64,000 nt of DNA from Euborellia annulipes (Eukaryota; Arthropoda; Insecta; Dermaptera; Anisolabididae). The position numbers were made by a program, and so were the translations under genes. The stretch covers positions 120,673 through 184,672 of the forward strand of contig JAKCPI010015603.1 in assembly GCA_023213315.1 (NCBI GenBank), given 5' to 3'. Positions 1 to 11,740 of this stretch are shown piece after piece. Numbering within the stretch: position 1 is the first letter of the stretch; the number at the start of each line of letters is the position of its first letter. The notes under the pieces are model-generated. The model was given only the letters and a program-made list of their open reading frames with translations. It was not told where the DNA came from and did not search any database.

Positions 1-340
1 GTGCTGCGATCTATTGGGGAAAAATGTACTAAAAATTATAGATAAACTAAATTTATAGAGATTGAAATATAGCGTGCTGCGATCTATTAGGGGAAAATGT
101 ACTAAAAATTATAGATAAACTAAATTTATAGAGATTAAAATATAGCGTGCTGCGATCTATTGGGGAAAAATGTACTAAAAATTATAGATAAACTAAATTT
201 ATAGAGATTAAAATATAGCGTGCTGCGATCTATTGGGGAAAAATGTACTAAAAATTATAGATAAACTAAATTTATAGAGATTGAAATATAGCGTGCTGCG
301 ATCTGTTAGACGATATATATACTAAAAACTATTTGTAATG
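1..340 (+). repeat. 73-bp minisatellite, about 4.5 units
   Basis: There are four full units and one diverging unit of exact 73-bp period, nearly identical to each other. They form the outer part of the left foldback arm. Confidence 0.92.
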
Positions 341-1112
341 AGTTCGGTTATGTTCGGTGAATTTCGGAAATATTCGAGCATGCGGCGACCCTATTAAAAG
401 GAAGGATAACTTCTGAGATGAATTAGTATCTCACCGGCTGCCGGTGAGTGAATATAGGGAGACTCTATGTCAGCTTATCTATTATTTATCATTTTAAAAA
501 TTCTTAGATTTAATAGACAGGGAAATTAATGTGAATAAATGAAAATATTTGTCGTTTTAAACTATAAAATAATAATTAATATATAATAAGGCTATATACG
601 ATAATGTAATTAGATGATGCTGCCATCTTTGAACCAAAACAAGAATTAAAACGCTTCGGAAAACTTCGGGTATTTTCGGCTGAGCGGCGACGATAGCTTC
701 GTGTAATAAAATTACTATATAAGAAAGGTAGGTATATTGGGAGGGCTGGGTGGGATGACGACCGTCGACGAGTCAACATCCACCCCCCACATTACAAACG
801 CCCCCCAGACGTCCAATTCCCATTAAGCCCCAATAATTCATTTAAAATAGTAAATAAATGCATGTTTATTCATAATAATCAGCCTGTCCCTTATTAAATT
901 CAAGAATTTTTACAATTTTAATAATGGATAATAAACTGACATAGATTCCCCTTATATTCACTCACCGGCAGCCGGTGAGATACTAAATCATCTCAGAATA
1001 TATCCTTCCTTTTAACAGGTTAAAGCCGTCGCCGCATGCTCGAATATTTCCGAAATTCACCGAACATAACCGAACTCATTACAAATAGTCTTTAGTACAT
1101 ATATCTTCTAAG

Positions 1113-1630
1113 AGATCGCAGCACGCTATATTTTAGTCTCTATAAATTTACTTTATCTATAATTTTTAGTACATTTTCCCCTAATAGATCGCAGCACGCT
1201 ATATTTCAATCTCTATAAAATTAGTTTCTCAATAATTATTAGTACATTTTTCCCTGATAGATCGCAGCACGCTATATTTAAATCTCTATAAATTTAGTTT
1301 ATCTATAATTTTTAGTACATTTTTCCCTGATAGATCGCAGCACGCTATATTTTAATCTCTATAAATTTAGTTTATCTATAATTTTTAGTACATTTTTCCC
1401 TAATAGATCGCAGCACGCTATATTTTAATCTCTATAAATTTACTTTATCTATAATTTTTAGTACATTTTCCCCTAATAGATCGCAGCACGCTATATTTCA
1501 ATCTCTATAAAATTAGTTTATCTATAATTTTTAGTACATTTTTCCCTAATAGATCGCAGCACGCTATATTTTAATCTCTATAAATTTAGCATAACCGATC
1601 ATTACAGAGTCTTTAGTATATATATCGTCT
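1113..1630 (-). repeat. 73-bp minisatellite, about 7 units, inverted
   Basis: Seven units at exact 73-bp spacing are inverted relative to the block at 1-340. Units differ by single substitutions (TTTTCCCCTAATAG or TTTTTCCCTGATAG), which suggests amplification inside the arm. Confidence 0.92.
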
Positions 1631-1790
1631 AACAGATCGCATTGCGCTATATTTTAATCTATAAATTTAGTACCCAGCACTCTATATTTTACTCTCTATA
1701 ATTTTAGTTTTCAAATAATTTATAGTACTTTTTCTTCTAATTGGGTTTAATTTAATGCCATTGTAGCTAATTGTAAGAGTCATCCGACCA

Positions 1791-2435
1791 CACTTTTATA
1801 TTTTTAATGAGTTCAAAAATGTTTTATAACAAGAATTACCTTCCTGACCATTTTTCTCTTATTTTAACTTCCTACCTCTCCTTCCAAACATCATTCATCA
1901 AACATATCCTACTCAATACGTATCTCTTCCAATTGTTTCTTCTCTATTACCCTTTTTAATCATTCCTCTCCTTCCCACCGTAATACATCGACATTCCTTG
2001 CATTGTCCTACAATTTGATATTTAGCTTACTAAATAACTTTTAAAGCCCCATTCCTCTCTTCAGTTCACAGCCTAATCACAACCCAAACTTTCATTTTAT
2101 CCAGTGATTGAATTCAATTTGCCCAACAACCGCTTCGCAGCCATATTTTTTTTTAATAATAATTTTTCAAGAGAACTATAAATAAAATAATATAATGATA
2201 ATTATTTTAAATATTGTCAACAGCCGTGTGATTTTCATAGCTTCTACTAATATTTTTCTTTTATACGAGAATCTACTTCAGATGCTTCTTTAACATTTTT
2301 GCTGGATTCCGATTGCAATCCTTTGCGGGAACTGGTGCAACCTGTGTGAACCTGAATCCCATCACTGATTTTATAATGTATTGGTGTGTTTGTAGACACC
2401 CCAAACAACTCACTACTCCAGAGTTGCTTTAAAGA
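1791..2435. other. No gene seen
   Basis: AT-rich, with a pyrimidine-biased plus strand from about 1850 to 2110. Nothing recognisable. Confidence 0.5.
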
Positions 2436-2860
2436 AGACACATATAGAGGAAGAGAGGGTAATATGGAATAGTCGGGTAATATGGAATACCGGCAAATCT
2501 CGGCCTTCTTAGGTGCTACAATTTATCTGCTCCTTGTTAAACCTCTACCAGAGGGGTAGTTGTCGCTATCCCGCCAAAATTTAAAGCATTCTCATATTAC
2601 CCTACGTGACAATAGGTATTACATATTCGCCTCAATACCTATTCCATATTACCCGCTTGGTCCATATTACCGCCAAAGGACATTTGTTTTTGTTTACTCA
2701 AAAAACGGTACCTAAATTTTTTTTTTAAACTTAAAACCACAAAGAACGTGTTTAAAACACTCAAAAGTTTGTTTCAGTTCGACCTTATTTTTTCTAACAT
2801 CTTCCGATAACCACTAAAAGTTATGGTATTCCATATTACCCTCCCTTCCTCCATGTGTCT
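2436..2860. mobile_element. MITE with about 33-bp TIRs and internal GGGTAATATGGA repeats
   Basis: The ends are inverted: AGACACAT...GAGGGTAATATGGAATA on the left and TATTCCATATTACCCTCC...ATGTGTCT on the right. The word GGGTAATATGGA or its complement recurs at about 2458, 2475, 2592, 2638 and 2660, as well as in the right TIR. Such subterminal repeats usually are transposase binding sites. There is no ORF and no clear target duplication, so the superfamily stays open. Confidence 0.75.
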
Positions 2861-3255
2861 TATGTTAAATTATCGAAAAGATGGGACTAATTAGTTAAAT
2901 ATTTTGGAATAAAATATGTTTGGAGAAAGCAAAAAAAGCACTTCTTACAACTTTATAATAAAGATTTCTTAATTTTTATACAAATTTATTATTTTTAATA
3001 TAGTTATGTTAAATTACATAGAAAGTCATTCTTAAAACTTTTCAAATCATTCTCGTAATTTAATTTTAAATTTTGTTTTTAATTTGATAGTTTTACACAT
3101 TTAATATTAAAATAAGATTGATTATTATTCTTAAATAAAAACAATTCAATTTTTCCTATTTCTCTCTCCCTGTTTAACATATTCCTTATAATAAAAGGTG
3201 ATTTTTAAATATATTTATATTTGTTTTTTTATTTCGTTATTTGTACATGAATAAA

Positions 3256-3425
3256 TACAGCAATACCTCGCTTAGTCCGGTTAGAAATTTTAACGATTCA
3301 TTAATCATATGCCGCAAATTTTTCATTTAATGCAGTTTTGTTACTCATTTTTTTGTTTCAGAATTTTTTAAATAACGTTTCAACTTTTACCTTTATATCT
3401 GAAAATATGAGTTTTTTACTTAGTC
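3256..3425 (+). mobile_element. Possible pogo/Tigger-like left end
   Basis: The stretch opens TACAGCAATACCTCGC followed by CTTAGTCCGG. The word CTTAGTCC recurs at 3419, exactly where the next hAT element inserted. Pogo-type ends often read CAG(T)AATACCTCGC. No right end was found. Confidence 0.35.
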
Positions 3426-4562
3426 CAGCGGTTCCCAACCCGTGGGCCGCGGCCCCCTTGTGGGCCGCAAGCTGATTGGAACTGGGCCGCGAACGTCTAA
3501 TGAAAGATAAAAATTATTACTTATAATTAGAGAGCGAAAAAAAAAGTCTTTCGACTTTTGTCAATTTTGAGACTTTTCAAGATTTTCCTAAAACTTTAAG
3601 CATTCCCTTTGTTTTCGTCCACAAGGGACTAAATTAATTTCAAATTACAATAAAACTAGAAATTTATTATTTAGAATCTTTTATTGCTTAAAATCACCTC
3701 AAATAATACATAATTAATAGAACTAATAGAAATAGATTAAATTGTTTCATCTGTCAAAGTTCCTCAACATAATTCTGTTCATATTTCTTTTTCATTTCAT
3801 AATTATTTGTCAATCGTATTTTTCAGTTCGAATATATAAAATTATATTTAACAAATATGTGAGTAGTTTAATGTTTAGTCAAATCCGAATTGAGGTATTT
3901 TTATTTATGAATATCAATATCTTATTCAAAGAAATAGGTTTCGAATAAAAGGTTTTTAAATAAAATTATCTTTTATTCTATATATCTATTATATACAAGT
4001 TGTCCGAGTTATCAAAAGAAATTGTACAGTGCTTCAAGGCTGTATTTCTTTTACTTTTTCATATTATTAATTCTTAAACTTGACAGCGACTTTTTAGAGA
4101 CTTTTTACCGACTATTTGGCTAAAAAAGAATAGACTTTTAAGGCGAGTTTTTCCGAAAATAAGAGACTTTTTTTCCGCTCTCTACTTATTATAATAAAAA
4201 TAAATGAGCTTTTTCAACGTTAGTTTTCTTGAAAAATAAATACAGAGATAAACTGAAGGTTTAGTGCGATTTAAGGCTAAAACTATCCAGTTTTCATCCA
4301 AATATTGACGCTCTTGTAGGTATAAAACAAGATCATTGACTTTTTTCAAACCTGGCCCATAGTTTTTAAGATTGCTTTTTGTTCTTAATACAAAGTAAAT
4401 GCAATAAAATCATATTTTTTTTAAGTAATTTTGTACCAACCCATTTTACTTTAACATACACGCACACATTTATACCCAGTATACCCTAGTATACACTGGG
4501 CCTCAGCGTTTTTTTTTTACGGAAAAAGTGGGCCGCACATCGAAAAAGGTTGGGAACCGTTG
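3426..4562. mobile_element. hAT-type non-autonomous element (outer)
   Basis: The termini are inverted over 15 bp: CAGCGGTTCCCAACC on the left and GGTTGGGAACCGTTG on the right. They are bordered by an 8-bp target duplication, ACTTAGTC (3418-3425) and ACTTAGAC (4563-4570), with one mismatch. An 8-bp duplication and CAG-type ends are diagnostic of hAT elements. GGGCCGC-rich words lie just inside both ends. There is no transposase; most of the length is a second insertion. Confidence 0.88.
3528..4184. mobile_element. hAT-type MITE nested in the outer hAT
   Basis: Termini TAGAGAGCG and CGCTCTCTA extend into A-rich and T-rich inverted arms (AAAAAGTCT / AGACTTTTT). The flanks are CTTATAAT (3520-3527) and CTTATTAT (4185-4192), an 8-bp duplication with one mismatch. 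Subterminal GACTTTT words recur near both ends. The short open frame at 3742-3948 has no recognisable content. Confidence 0.85.
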
Positions 4563-4569
4563 ACTTAGA

Positions 4570-4735
4570 CCATTATCGATTTTATAATCATTCTTCTTCT
4601 TCTGTCCTCTCCTTATTCCCGCGATGCGGGGTCGGCAGACCTCACTCTTTCCCTCCAACCCTATTTTTGCGACCGGTAGAAATAGGGCAAGCCTGCCCGT
4701 CACACGGCCTGTCGCCTGTTGAAAAGAAGAATCAA
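4570..4735 (-). repeat. Dispersed repeat with GAA-rich end, copy 1
   Basis: About 150 bp matches 40145-40300 closely: a TTCTTCTTCT tract, then CCCGCGATGCGGGGTCGG, TTTTTGCGACCGG and GCCTGTTGAAAAGA. On the minus strand it would end in a GAA-rich tail, which suggests a retroposon 3' end. The class is unknown. Confidence 0.6.
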
Positions 4736-5329
4736 GAGATAAATACTATTCCTAAAAGGGATAGATACAATAAAAATCAGTTAGTGAATTTATCAAAGCA
4801 TGAATGTAAATTATAAAAAAATTGCAAATTTATTTTTATGAAAAATATTTTATTTCGTATAGAGCCCTACTGGCGTTTCCCTGAGATATTTATTGAATTA
4901 TCTTCTCTAGAGGAGTAGCCTACTGCACCAGACTTCAGTACGATGGAGAGGACACTTAACATAATCTCGGTCTGAATCTGGACCACTTATCGGGACAATC
5001 TAGAAATCTCTCTTTCTCTACCTCTCTCAATCCTTTCTTCATTTGTCAAAGTAATAGAATGAACATAAATGATCTCATATTGGTGGTATATTTTATTATA
5101 AATTTGAATAATTTTTAGCTCTAAAGGGAATTTGAAAATATATTTTATTATGTTTCCTATTTTCAAATAAAATCCTCCAAAAAATTTCAAAAAAGCGTTT
5201 TTAATAACATTAAATCTCTTTAGTGTTCGTCTGGACCCCAAAAAGTTTAATACTGAATTTACTAAAAATAATTTCAAAATTTATCAAAATTATTCTCTTT
5301 TTATTTAAATAATAATTATTGATGCTTGA
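4736..5329. other. No gene seen
   Basis: AT-rich; 4885-4990 is of more ordinary complexity. The minus-strand open frame at 4987-5277 resembles no family known to me. Confidence 0.4.
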
Positions 5330-5610
5330 GTTGTGGTTGTGATGTGAAGTTAAATTAGGTTCAATAAAAAACTCCCAGAATAAGACGTTTCGACCTAATT
5401 TTATTGCGCCATCTTCAGTTTATAGAAGTTATAAATGTGGTTGAATAATTTTTAATCAATAAATAAATTTTATTGCTTCATACAAAATTATATCGTTACT
5501 GCCTAGAAGATCATTTCTGATTTCCAATAAATTAAGAGAACTGAATAAATTTTGGCCGAAACGTATTATTCTAGTACATATTATTGTATTTTACATTCAA
5601 AATTAGTATC
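5330..5610. mobile_element. Penelope-like fragment pair with hammerhead-like motif
   Basis: On the minus strand CTGAAGATGG, a spacer, then GGTCGAAACGTC (about 5383-5418) follows the CTGANGA...GAAA hammerhead order. A second GCCGAAACGT at about 5552 on the plus strand makes an inverted pair. Pairing potential is weak, so this is a decayed copy. Confidence 0.5.
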
Positions 5611-7666
5611 ATAAACTATTTTACACAGTAGGTAGGTAAACATCTTTTAAACTTATATTTTTCTTTGTGTGCATCCAAATTTTGAAATAATTAAAATCCT
5701 CGACAAATAACATGCCACTATAGACACATGATTTGTAAGACGTTGTCACGTCAAAAAAAGGTTGAGAATCACTGGTTTATGTTTATCCTCTAGCTTGTCT
5801 ATTTTTTTTAATTATCATTTGTGACTGTGTTAAAAAAAATGTTTTTCTTTTATAATTTACATTTAAACAAAAGAAAACAATTCAAAGAGATTATTATAAT
5901 TTCATAATTTTTCTTTCACTATGGAGATCTTTTTAATTTAAAATCCATTTTTTTTTATTTTTCCATTCCACCGATTGTTATAAAATTTGATCCAGTACTA
6001 AAAGCAATTCTCTTAACTAGTATGATTGAGTTTCAAAATATTTGGTCCAGGGGAAAATGATAACTTTTTTTTATTTCCTACTTTTTTTAAATACCTTATT
6101 CATTTTTTTTTAATATATATTCTAAAGTTCGTTTAAATCATCCATCTTTAAAGAATTATTATGCAAACTTTGTCATAGTTTTTTAAAACTTGAATAAAAT
6201 CTAATCTTTATGAATTGCTTTAAAAGTCATAAAGAAAAATATTAAAAATAAATAATCTCTATATAATAAATAATAATAAAATACAATACATATTCAAAAC
6301 ATCTAACACTTGAAAAGTTTTTTAATATTTGAATATAATAAGGCGAAAATAATTTTTTTTTAAATAAATCTATGTATTAAAATTTAAGTTATTATATTAT
6401 ATTAAGGTGCTTCCTTTAGATTTTCACAATTTATTCTGATATGAATATTAGATTTAAAGATATTAAAAAAATTCATATTTTTCTGATGTGAAGGGAGATG
6501 AACAATAGCAAACTTTAATCACACTTTTTTTTTATTAAGGAATCGTAATTGACTATTTAGAAAATAAAAAAGTAGAGCTAATTAACATCATTGAATATAA
6601 CAAGTCAGGCAACTATTCCATTATATCCCATCCTAATTAAATACAATAGCTAATGTAATTTCATTTAGTAAAATTATTTATTACGAAATTGGGATTATAT
6701 ATCATATTAACATATTTTATAACTAATATAATTATTTTAATTAATCATAAAACATAGATTTTATTTATTTTTAATTAATTAAATATAGGTCCGTATTTTT
6801 TTTTTTTATAAATATATTTACTATATCACATACAAAAACATCAGCTCGTATTAGGCCTATTTTATTTATTTTAGAGTCGAGGTGAAATCAAAAAAATATT
6901 ACATCAAATCTTAGGCGCATTTTTTCGAATCTCAGAAATATTTGGATGAGATTTCGCTTCTTTTTGTAAAATTTAATTAAAGCCGAAACGTTTTCTTTTA
7001 TTGAAATTTTCATTTGATTAAATGCTATCCTGTTTGGCTGACGTCCTCTCTTTTTATTTATTTAATCGTTTGACAGCCACTTCTCTCAACAACATCCTTC
7101 ATTAATCCTTATTTATTCTAGTTTTATTTAAAAAAAAAAAAAAATTGACCCGATATATTAAATAGTTTTATAAAAAAAATTTTACCTTCCCTATCGTTTA
7201 TTAAAATATTTTCTAATAAAATAGCCTTAGAACGACATTGTACATGCATTGGAATTTAATGGAATATTAACTAAAAAAAAATTAAGGTTTTTTTATTTTT
7301 CTTCCTTGTTCGGAGACGAGTCACTCCCACGAAGCGATATTTTTTATCAATATATACAATATATTATTCAATAGTATTATCTACTCACTCAAGAGCTCAC
7401 GTTTGTTGAGTACGTTGATAGCGATCACAATTTATCCGAGCTAAGACTAGCATTTTTTTTCGTCTTATACTTGGCTGTGAGTCTGACAAATTATTCTACT
7501 TATTTATTTATGCCCACCCAGAATCATAGGAAACAAGATAAGGGAAAAAGAGATAATTTCTCCATATTTTTGAGAACATCTCATTCAGTTTCGCTCTATC
7601 GGAAACGCCAATGAATTGATCACTTGGGTTACTTATCTTCGAGTAATCGAATTAATTTCTACTGTA
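5611..7666. other. AT-rich stretch, no gene seen
   Basis: Mostly A/T homopolymer-rich sequence. A lone GCCGAAACGTTTTC at about 6983 is probably another Penelope-like trace. No coding evidence. Confidence 0.5.
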
Positions 7667-7850
7667 GAGTCAGTTTCAATATTAACCGCCACCCTAGAAA
7701 ATAGAGCCGTGAAGTTGGACAACCTTAAACCTTTTTTAATATTGCACGGGAAATACAATTTTTGAGGCAACACTTACGGCAGCTAAGCGCTCTGGTTGTC
7801 TAACTTCACGGCTTTATTCTCTAGGTTGGCAATAATATTGAAACTGACTG
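7667..7850. mobile_element. TA-flanked foldback MITE (Tc1/mariner type)
   Basis: The element is flanked by TA (7665-7666; 7851-7852). Its arms are inverted over about 62 bp, from CAGTTTCAATATTAACC on the left to GGTTGTCTAACTTCACGG on the right, with few mismatches. It is 184 bp long with no coding capacity. Confidence 0.85.
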
Positions 7851-7852
7851 TA

Positions 7853-9109
7853 CATCCCATGTTAATATCTAAATATCCTTTGTGTTATACCATTATATAA
7901 AAATAAAATTCTATTTAGAGATAAAATCCTTATAGAATATTTTTGAATTTATTCATTATTATATTATTAAAAAAAAAGAGTATTATTATCTTTGAATTAA
8001 TCAAAGATGAAAAATTTTTCTCTTTTGACGACTCTTTTAAAATATAAAGATGAAAAGCTCTATTGTATAAATTCCTTTAAGTTAATTAATAAAAGATTAT
8101 AATTAGTTCATTTTATTTCAATTCCTTTCATTTTTTTTATATTCTATTTTTATAGAATTTCTTTTTTTAAATGTTAGCCAAGAATTAATTATTTATAACA
8201 TAATTAATATTTATATATTTTTTTTTAAAGGAATTTTTAAAAAAATTCATTTTTTAATGAATCTTAATAAGGTATATTCATTTTATTTTCTATTTATATA
8301 CCTTTTTTTAACTTTCTATTATATAATATAATAAAAAAAGACATGTTTTAATCAAGTTATAATCATATTAAGCATTTTGATTTCAGTTGATTGTAATTCT
8401 CAACCTTTCCTAATATTTTAATGAAAATATATTTATTGTATTATCTTTTCAATATTTTCTTGCGGTTTTGGGGAAAGAAGATTTCTGTAGATTTCTTGCC
8501 ACTTATCAATACATCATTTTTTTTTCTGTAAAGAGTTAATTAAATTAAATTAATTAACTTCGAGGTATAAATGTGTTGATCTCGCTTGGGAAATGCAGTG
8601 TTTGGAGGAGCATGAATCCAACTTGTTCTTCCGTGAGTAGAGAAGTTTCACTTCAAAAACCAATTTTTATTTCCATTTAATTATTTGCCATAGAATATAC
8701 TGTATATATATAAAGTTTTTCAATTGAAATAAAACAATCTTTTGAATACTAGAGTAAGTTAGGTAATTCGAATATACAAACTCAAACTTATCAAAATATG
8801 AAAACGACAAAAGCCCTGCATCTGAGCCTCGAAGGAATGTTGACATCTGTCTCGAAATTTATTTTCTCTTTTTTTTTCTATTGTGAAAATTCGTAAAGAT
8901 TAGAATTTCAATTTAAAATAAAAAAAAATATGTTTCTTTAGTGAAACTAGATTATCTTTCTTTTGTAAAATATTAATATAATTTATTTCTCGAAGTGTTT
9001 TTTTTTTAAATTAAATTTGTTATCAATTATCATTCTTTATAAATTTTCTTTCTTAGTTATAATTTAAAATATCAATAATTAATTGAGCAACAAATAAAGA
9101 AATTATTAT
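7853..9109. other. AT-rich stretch, no gene seen
   Basis: The section 8560-8650 is of more ordinary complexity and begins with a TATAAATG word. No open frame or known motif supports a gene. Confidence 0.4.
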
Positions 9110-9775
9110 TATGGTAGTTTTTAATTATAGACCACATTTGTATTAATTATTTATTAAAAATATATATATTCTACAACGTTTCGACTGCTTATTCTGCAGT
9201 CGTTTTCAAGTACTGTGCACTTGCTCCGTCTCAAGTGAACTCAATCAGTTCAAAATAAGCAGTCTAAACGTTGTACAGTATACTGTAAAAAAAATGAATT
9301 TTCAATCGTTTTTCATATACTTTCGTGCTTGAATTTTAATATACCCAGTTTGTGAAATCAAATTCATATAATTACTAGTTTATTAAGTAAAAAAAAATAT
9401 AAATAAAATTTAAGTAGCTTAAAAAGTATGCTATTCTTAACAACATAAGTCGAGAGGCGGTTTTTTTAACCAGTATATAAATATTTTCATAAATCGGTTT
9501 ATGAAACATTTAATAAATTGATTTATGAAAGTTCATTTTTTAGTATTCATAAACAGTTTTTGTAACAGACTTCCTATACTAGTTTATGAATATCCCTTGA
9601 AAATTTTTTACAGTATAATATATATTGTAGTATTTTTTTTTTTTTTTTATTTAAAAAGAATCTTAGCATTAGGCCACCAGGCATTTCGCCACCGTTATAA
9701 TATATGGTAAAATATGTTAATATTTTTTTAATAAATAATTGTGATCTATAATTAAAAACTCCCATAATAATAATA
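9110..9775. mobile_element. Penelope-like palindrome (family D) split by a MITE
   Basis: The left arm contains AATTATAGACCACATTTG and, on the minus strand, CTTGAAAACGACTGC...GCAGTCGAAACGTTGT (about 9172-9215), a hairpin followed by GAAAC. The right side has the inverse AAGCAGTCTAAACGTTGTAC (9256-9275), then after the MITE at 9283-9614 the inverse flank GTGATCTATAATTAAAAACT near 9740. Related fragments lie at 45127-45230, 56929-57010 and 57905-58045. Confidence 0.6.
9283..9614. mobile_element. TA-flanked MITE, family B
   Basis: The ends are CTGTAAAA and TTTTTTACAG between TA dinucleotides (9281-9282; 9615-9616), with arms similar over about 30 bp (TTTTCAA, then CATA). Internal GTTTATGAA/TTCATAAA words recur. 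Related ends occur at 42195-42266 and 48284-48385. It landed in a Penelope-like palindrome. Confidence 0.6.
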
Positions 9776-10660
9776 TAAACCACAAAAGCTTTAATAAACA
9801 AATAGAGAAATAATATAATTTTTAAAAGTTTTATAAAAAAAAAAATTAATAATTTTCTTCATTTCTTTTAAGTGATATAAAATTTGATAGTCAAACTCAA
9901 ATAACTTTTCAATTTAAACTGATGTTTTATTTTTCAAACCAAGTATGTAATAATAATTTGCCACTTAGCCCAAGACGCCATAAATAGCCTCCATCTTAAC
10001 CACGTGGAATTTTATGGCAGGCGGCCATCTTGCTTAAAACTGAGGCTTTAATCCTTTTGCTTCCTTCCTTCGTATATAACTTCACTTTTAGCTGACACTA
10101 ATGGTGCCCTCCTTGTTTTAAGTACTTTGTCAATGACTCTCTTTTATTGTAATATGTTTATTTTATTTATCATTTAATTAGATTACAAAATTTTAAAAAG
10201 TGATAATTAACACTTTGTTAAAAAACACTTTTATATCAAATTTGAATATAAAAAAAAAATGGAATAAAAAGAATTTAATAAATTCATTATTTAAATTCCT
10301 AGAATTAAGCATTTTTTCCATCATTAGTGTGGGGCAGCAGCCAATTAATTAAGTCCTTTTTGAATTAAATCAAATGCTTGCCCCTCAAATGAAAAAGTTT
10401 GTTTTCAACTTGAAATTTTTCCTATTCTTACTTAAAAAAAAAAATAATATTATCTCACGGTTTAATTAACTTCTCTTTGTTTGAATAATTCCTCAAGTCA
10501 TTTTCAATTATTTTTTAATTGAATGTTCTAATTAAAATTCTTAAATTTTAATGTTAATTTCTTTACCTAATTATTCGAGCTTTAGGATTATAGGAATTTA
10601 TTTTCCTTTTTAATTATAATAATTTTATTAAAATAGAATATTCTTAAAGTTAAAAAAATA
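9776..10660. other. No gene seen
   Basis: The section 9960-10140 is less AT-biased and contains GCCATAAA and TTTATGGC about 40 bp apart. No open frame of note. Confidence 0.4.
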
Positions 10661-11574
10661 TAGGTCTACCGGAAAGTTCTGTCCGTTTTTGGAATAAAAC
10701 AAAATACAAATTTTTCTTACCGCCAATTAACTTTTTTAAATAATATAATTGCCATTATTATTAATGACTTCTTGCCAAGGTAAGGGCAATTCATATGTCC
10801 CATTTTTGAAAAAGGTTGCATCATTTGAATCGAAAAGTTGAAATAGTTCTTTTTTTATATCTTCTTCATTTTTTCATTTTTTACCCTTCAAAAAATTTTG
10901 TAAGGACAAAAACAAGTGGTAGTCGGAGGGTGCTAAATCCGGGGAACATGGTGGATGTGTTAGAATTTCCCAGCCTAGTTTTGAAATTTTTTTACGAGTA
11001 CCCAAAGCAGAATGTGGCCTGACATTATCATGATGCAGTATGATTTCCTTCCTATTGAACATTGCCGGCCTCTTTTTTGGACCGATGTCTTTAAATTATC
11101 CAGTTGCTGACAATACTTCTCCGAATTGAGCTTTTCTTTCGGTTTTAAAAGCTCATAATGTTTGGTCTTCGAATGTTCCACCATATACACAACATTCTCT
11201 TATTCAGAGTCAAATTTGGTTTAGAGGTGGAAGGGCTAGGTTTTCCGGGTTCACAATATGCCCTTTTCCTTACAATGTTGTTGTATGTAATCCACTTTTC
11301 ATCCCCAGTTAACATCCGGTTCAAAAAGGGCTCGATTTTGTTCCGAGCAAGCAGAGATGTGCAGTGACGTAAATGAACTTTATTAGTTGCCATGGGTATA
11401 CTATCATTTCACACTTAAGATTAATGTGAATCAACTTTATTATAGTTTATTTACTACGTCAGTATGTATACATTAAGCAATAAAAATATAGAGCCGAAAA
11501 TGCAATAAATAAACATGCGTTTACGTGGCGAAAATGATGTCATAGATTCGGACAGAACTTTCCGGTAGACCTAT
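10661..11574 (-). mobile_element. Mariner element, complete ends, internally deleted
   Basis: The ends are inverted: GGTCTACCGGAAAGTTCTGT from 10663 and ACAGAACTTTCCGGTAGACC to 11572, in a TA context. At 910 bp it is shorter than the usual 1.3 kb. The transposase reads on the minus strand and lacks its N-terminal part. Confidence 0.9.
10742..11393 (-). pseudogene. Mariner transposase (D34D) relic
   Basis: This is the DDE catalytic half of a mariner transposase, the nuclear enzyme that cuts and pastes the element at TA sites. In order on the minus strand: TGDEKWITY (first catalytic Asp; 11145-11393), IWWN, then YELLKP...YCQQLDNLK (10975-11190), LHHDNVRPH and HPPCSPDLAPSDYHLF (10874-11062). 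Exactly 34 residues separate the second and third Asp, the mariner D34D signature. The C-terminus continues in another frame to about 10742 (ATFFKNG, NNGNYII). At least two frameshifts break the protein. Only about 180 bp separate the first visible residues from the right end, so the two N-terminal helix-turn-helix domains that bind the terminal repeats are gone. It cannot be active, but its ends could still be mobilised by another copy. Confidence 0.93.
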
Positions 11575-11740
11575 ATTTTTGTATTTTATTCAAGAGTATT
11601 TGGTTGAAGGTATCGACAGTTCTTGGATTTTTTCTTCCTTTGAAACTTCTATAATTTTAAATATAAAAAAAAAAAGTTTATACTAGACTTATTATTTTTC
11701 TATCCAAAAATCGTGTTATTTTTTTCTTTCTTTAATCCAC

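Larger units (their letters stand above)
1..1790. mobile_element. Foldback element with 73-bp tandem repeats in both arms
   Basis: The left arm starts with units at 1, 74, 147, 220 and 293 (period 73; each opens GTGCTGCGATCT). The right arm carries the same unit inverted, with AGATCGCAGCAC at 1113, 1186, 1259, 1332, 1405, 1478 and 1551, followed by decayed units to about 1790. Inside the tandem blocks the arms continue to match (about 300-530 against 885-1110), and each holds the 19-bp hairpin CTCACCGGCtGCCGGTGAG (430-448; 961-979). The middle (531-884) is mostly unique, but 650-695 is a decayed copy of the arm motif TTCGG...GCGGCGAC. There is no transposase. Inverted arms built of tandem repeats are the hallmark of foldback-type DNA elements; the superfamily is not determined. 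The left end lies outside the window. Confidence 0.8.

Noticed and set aside
1..340. CRISPR array
   Set aside because: The unit is a continuous 73-bp tandem repeat without unique spacers, in a eukaryotic foldback element.
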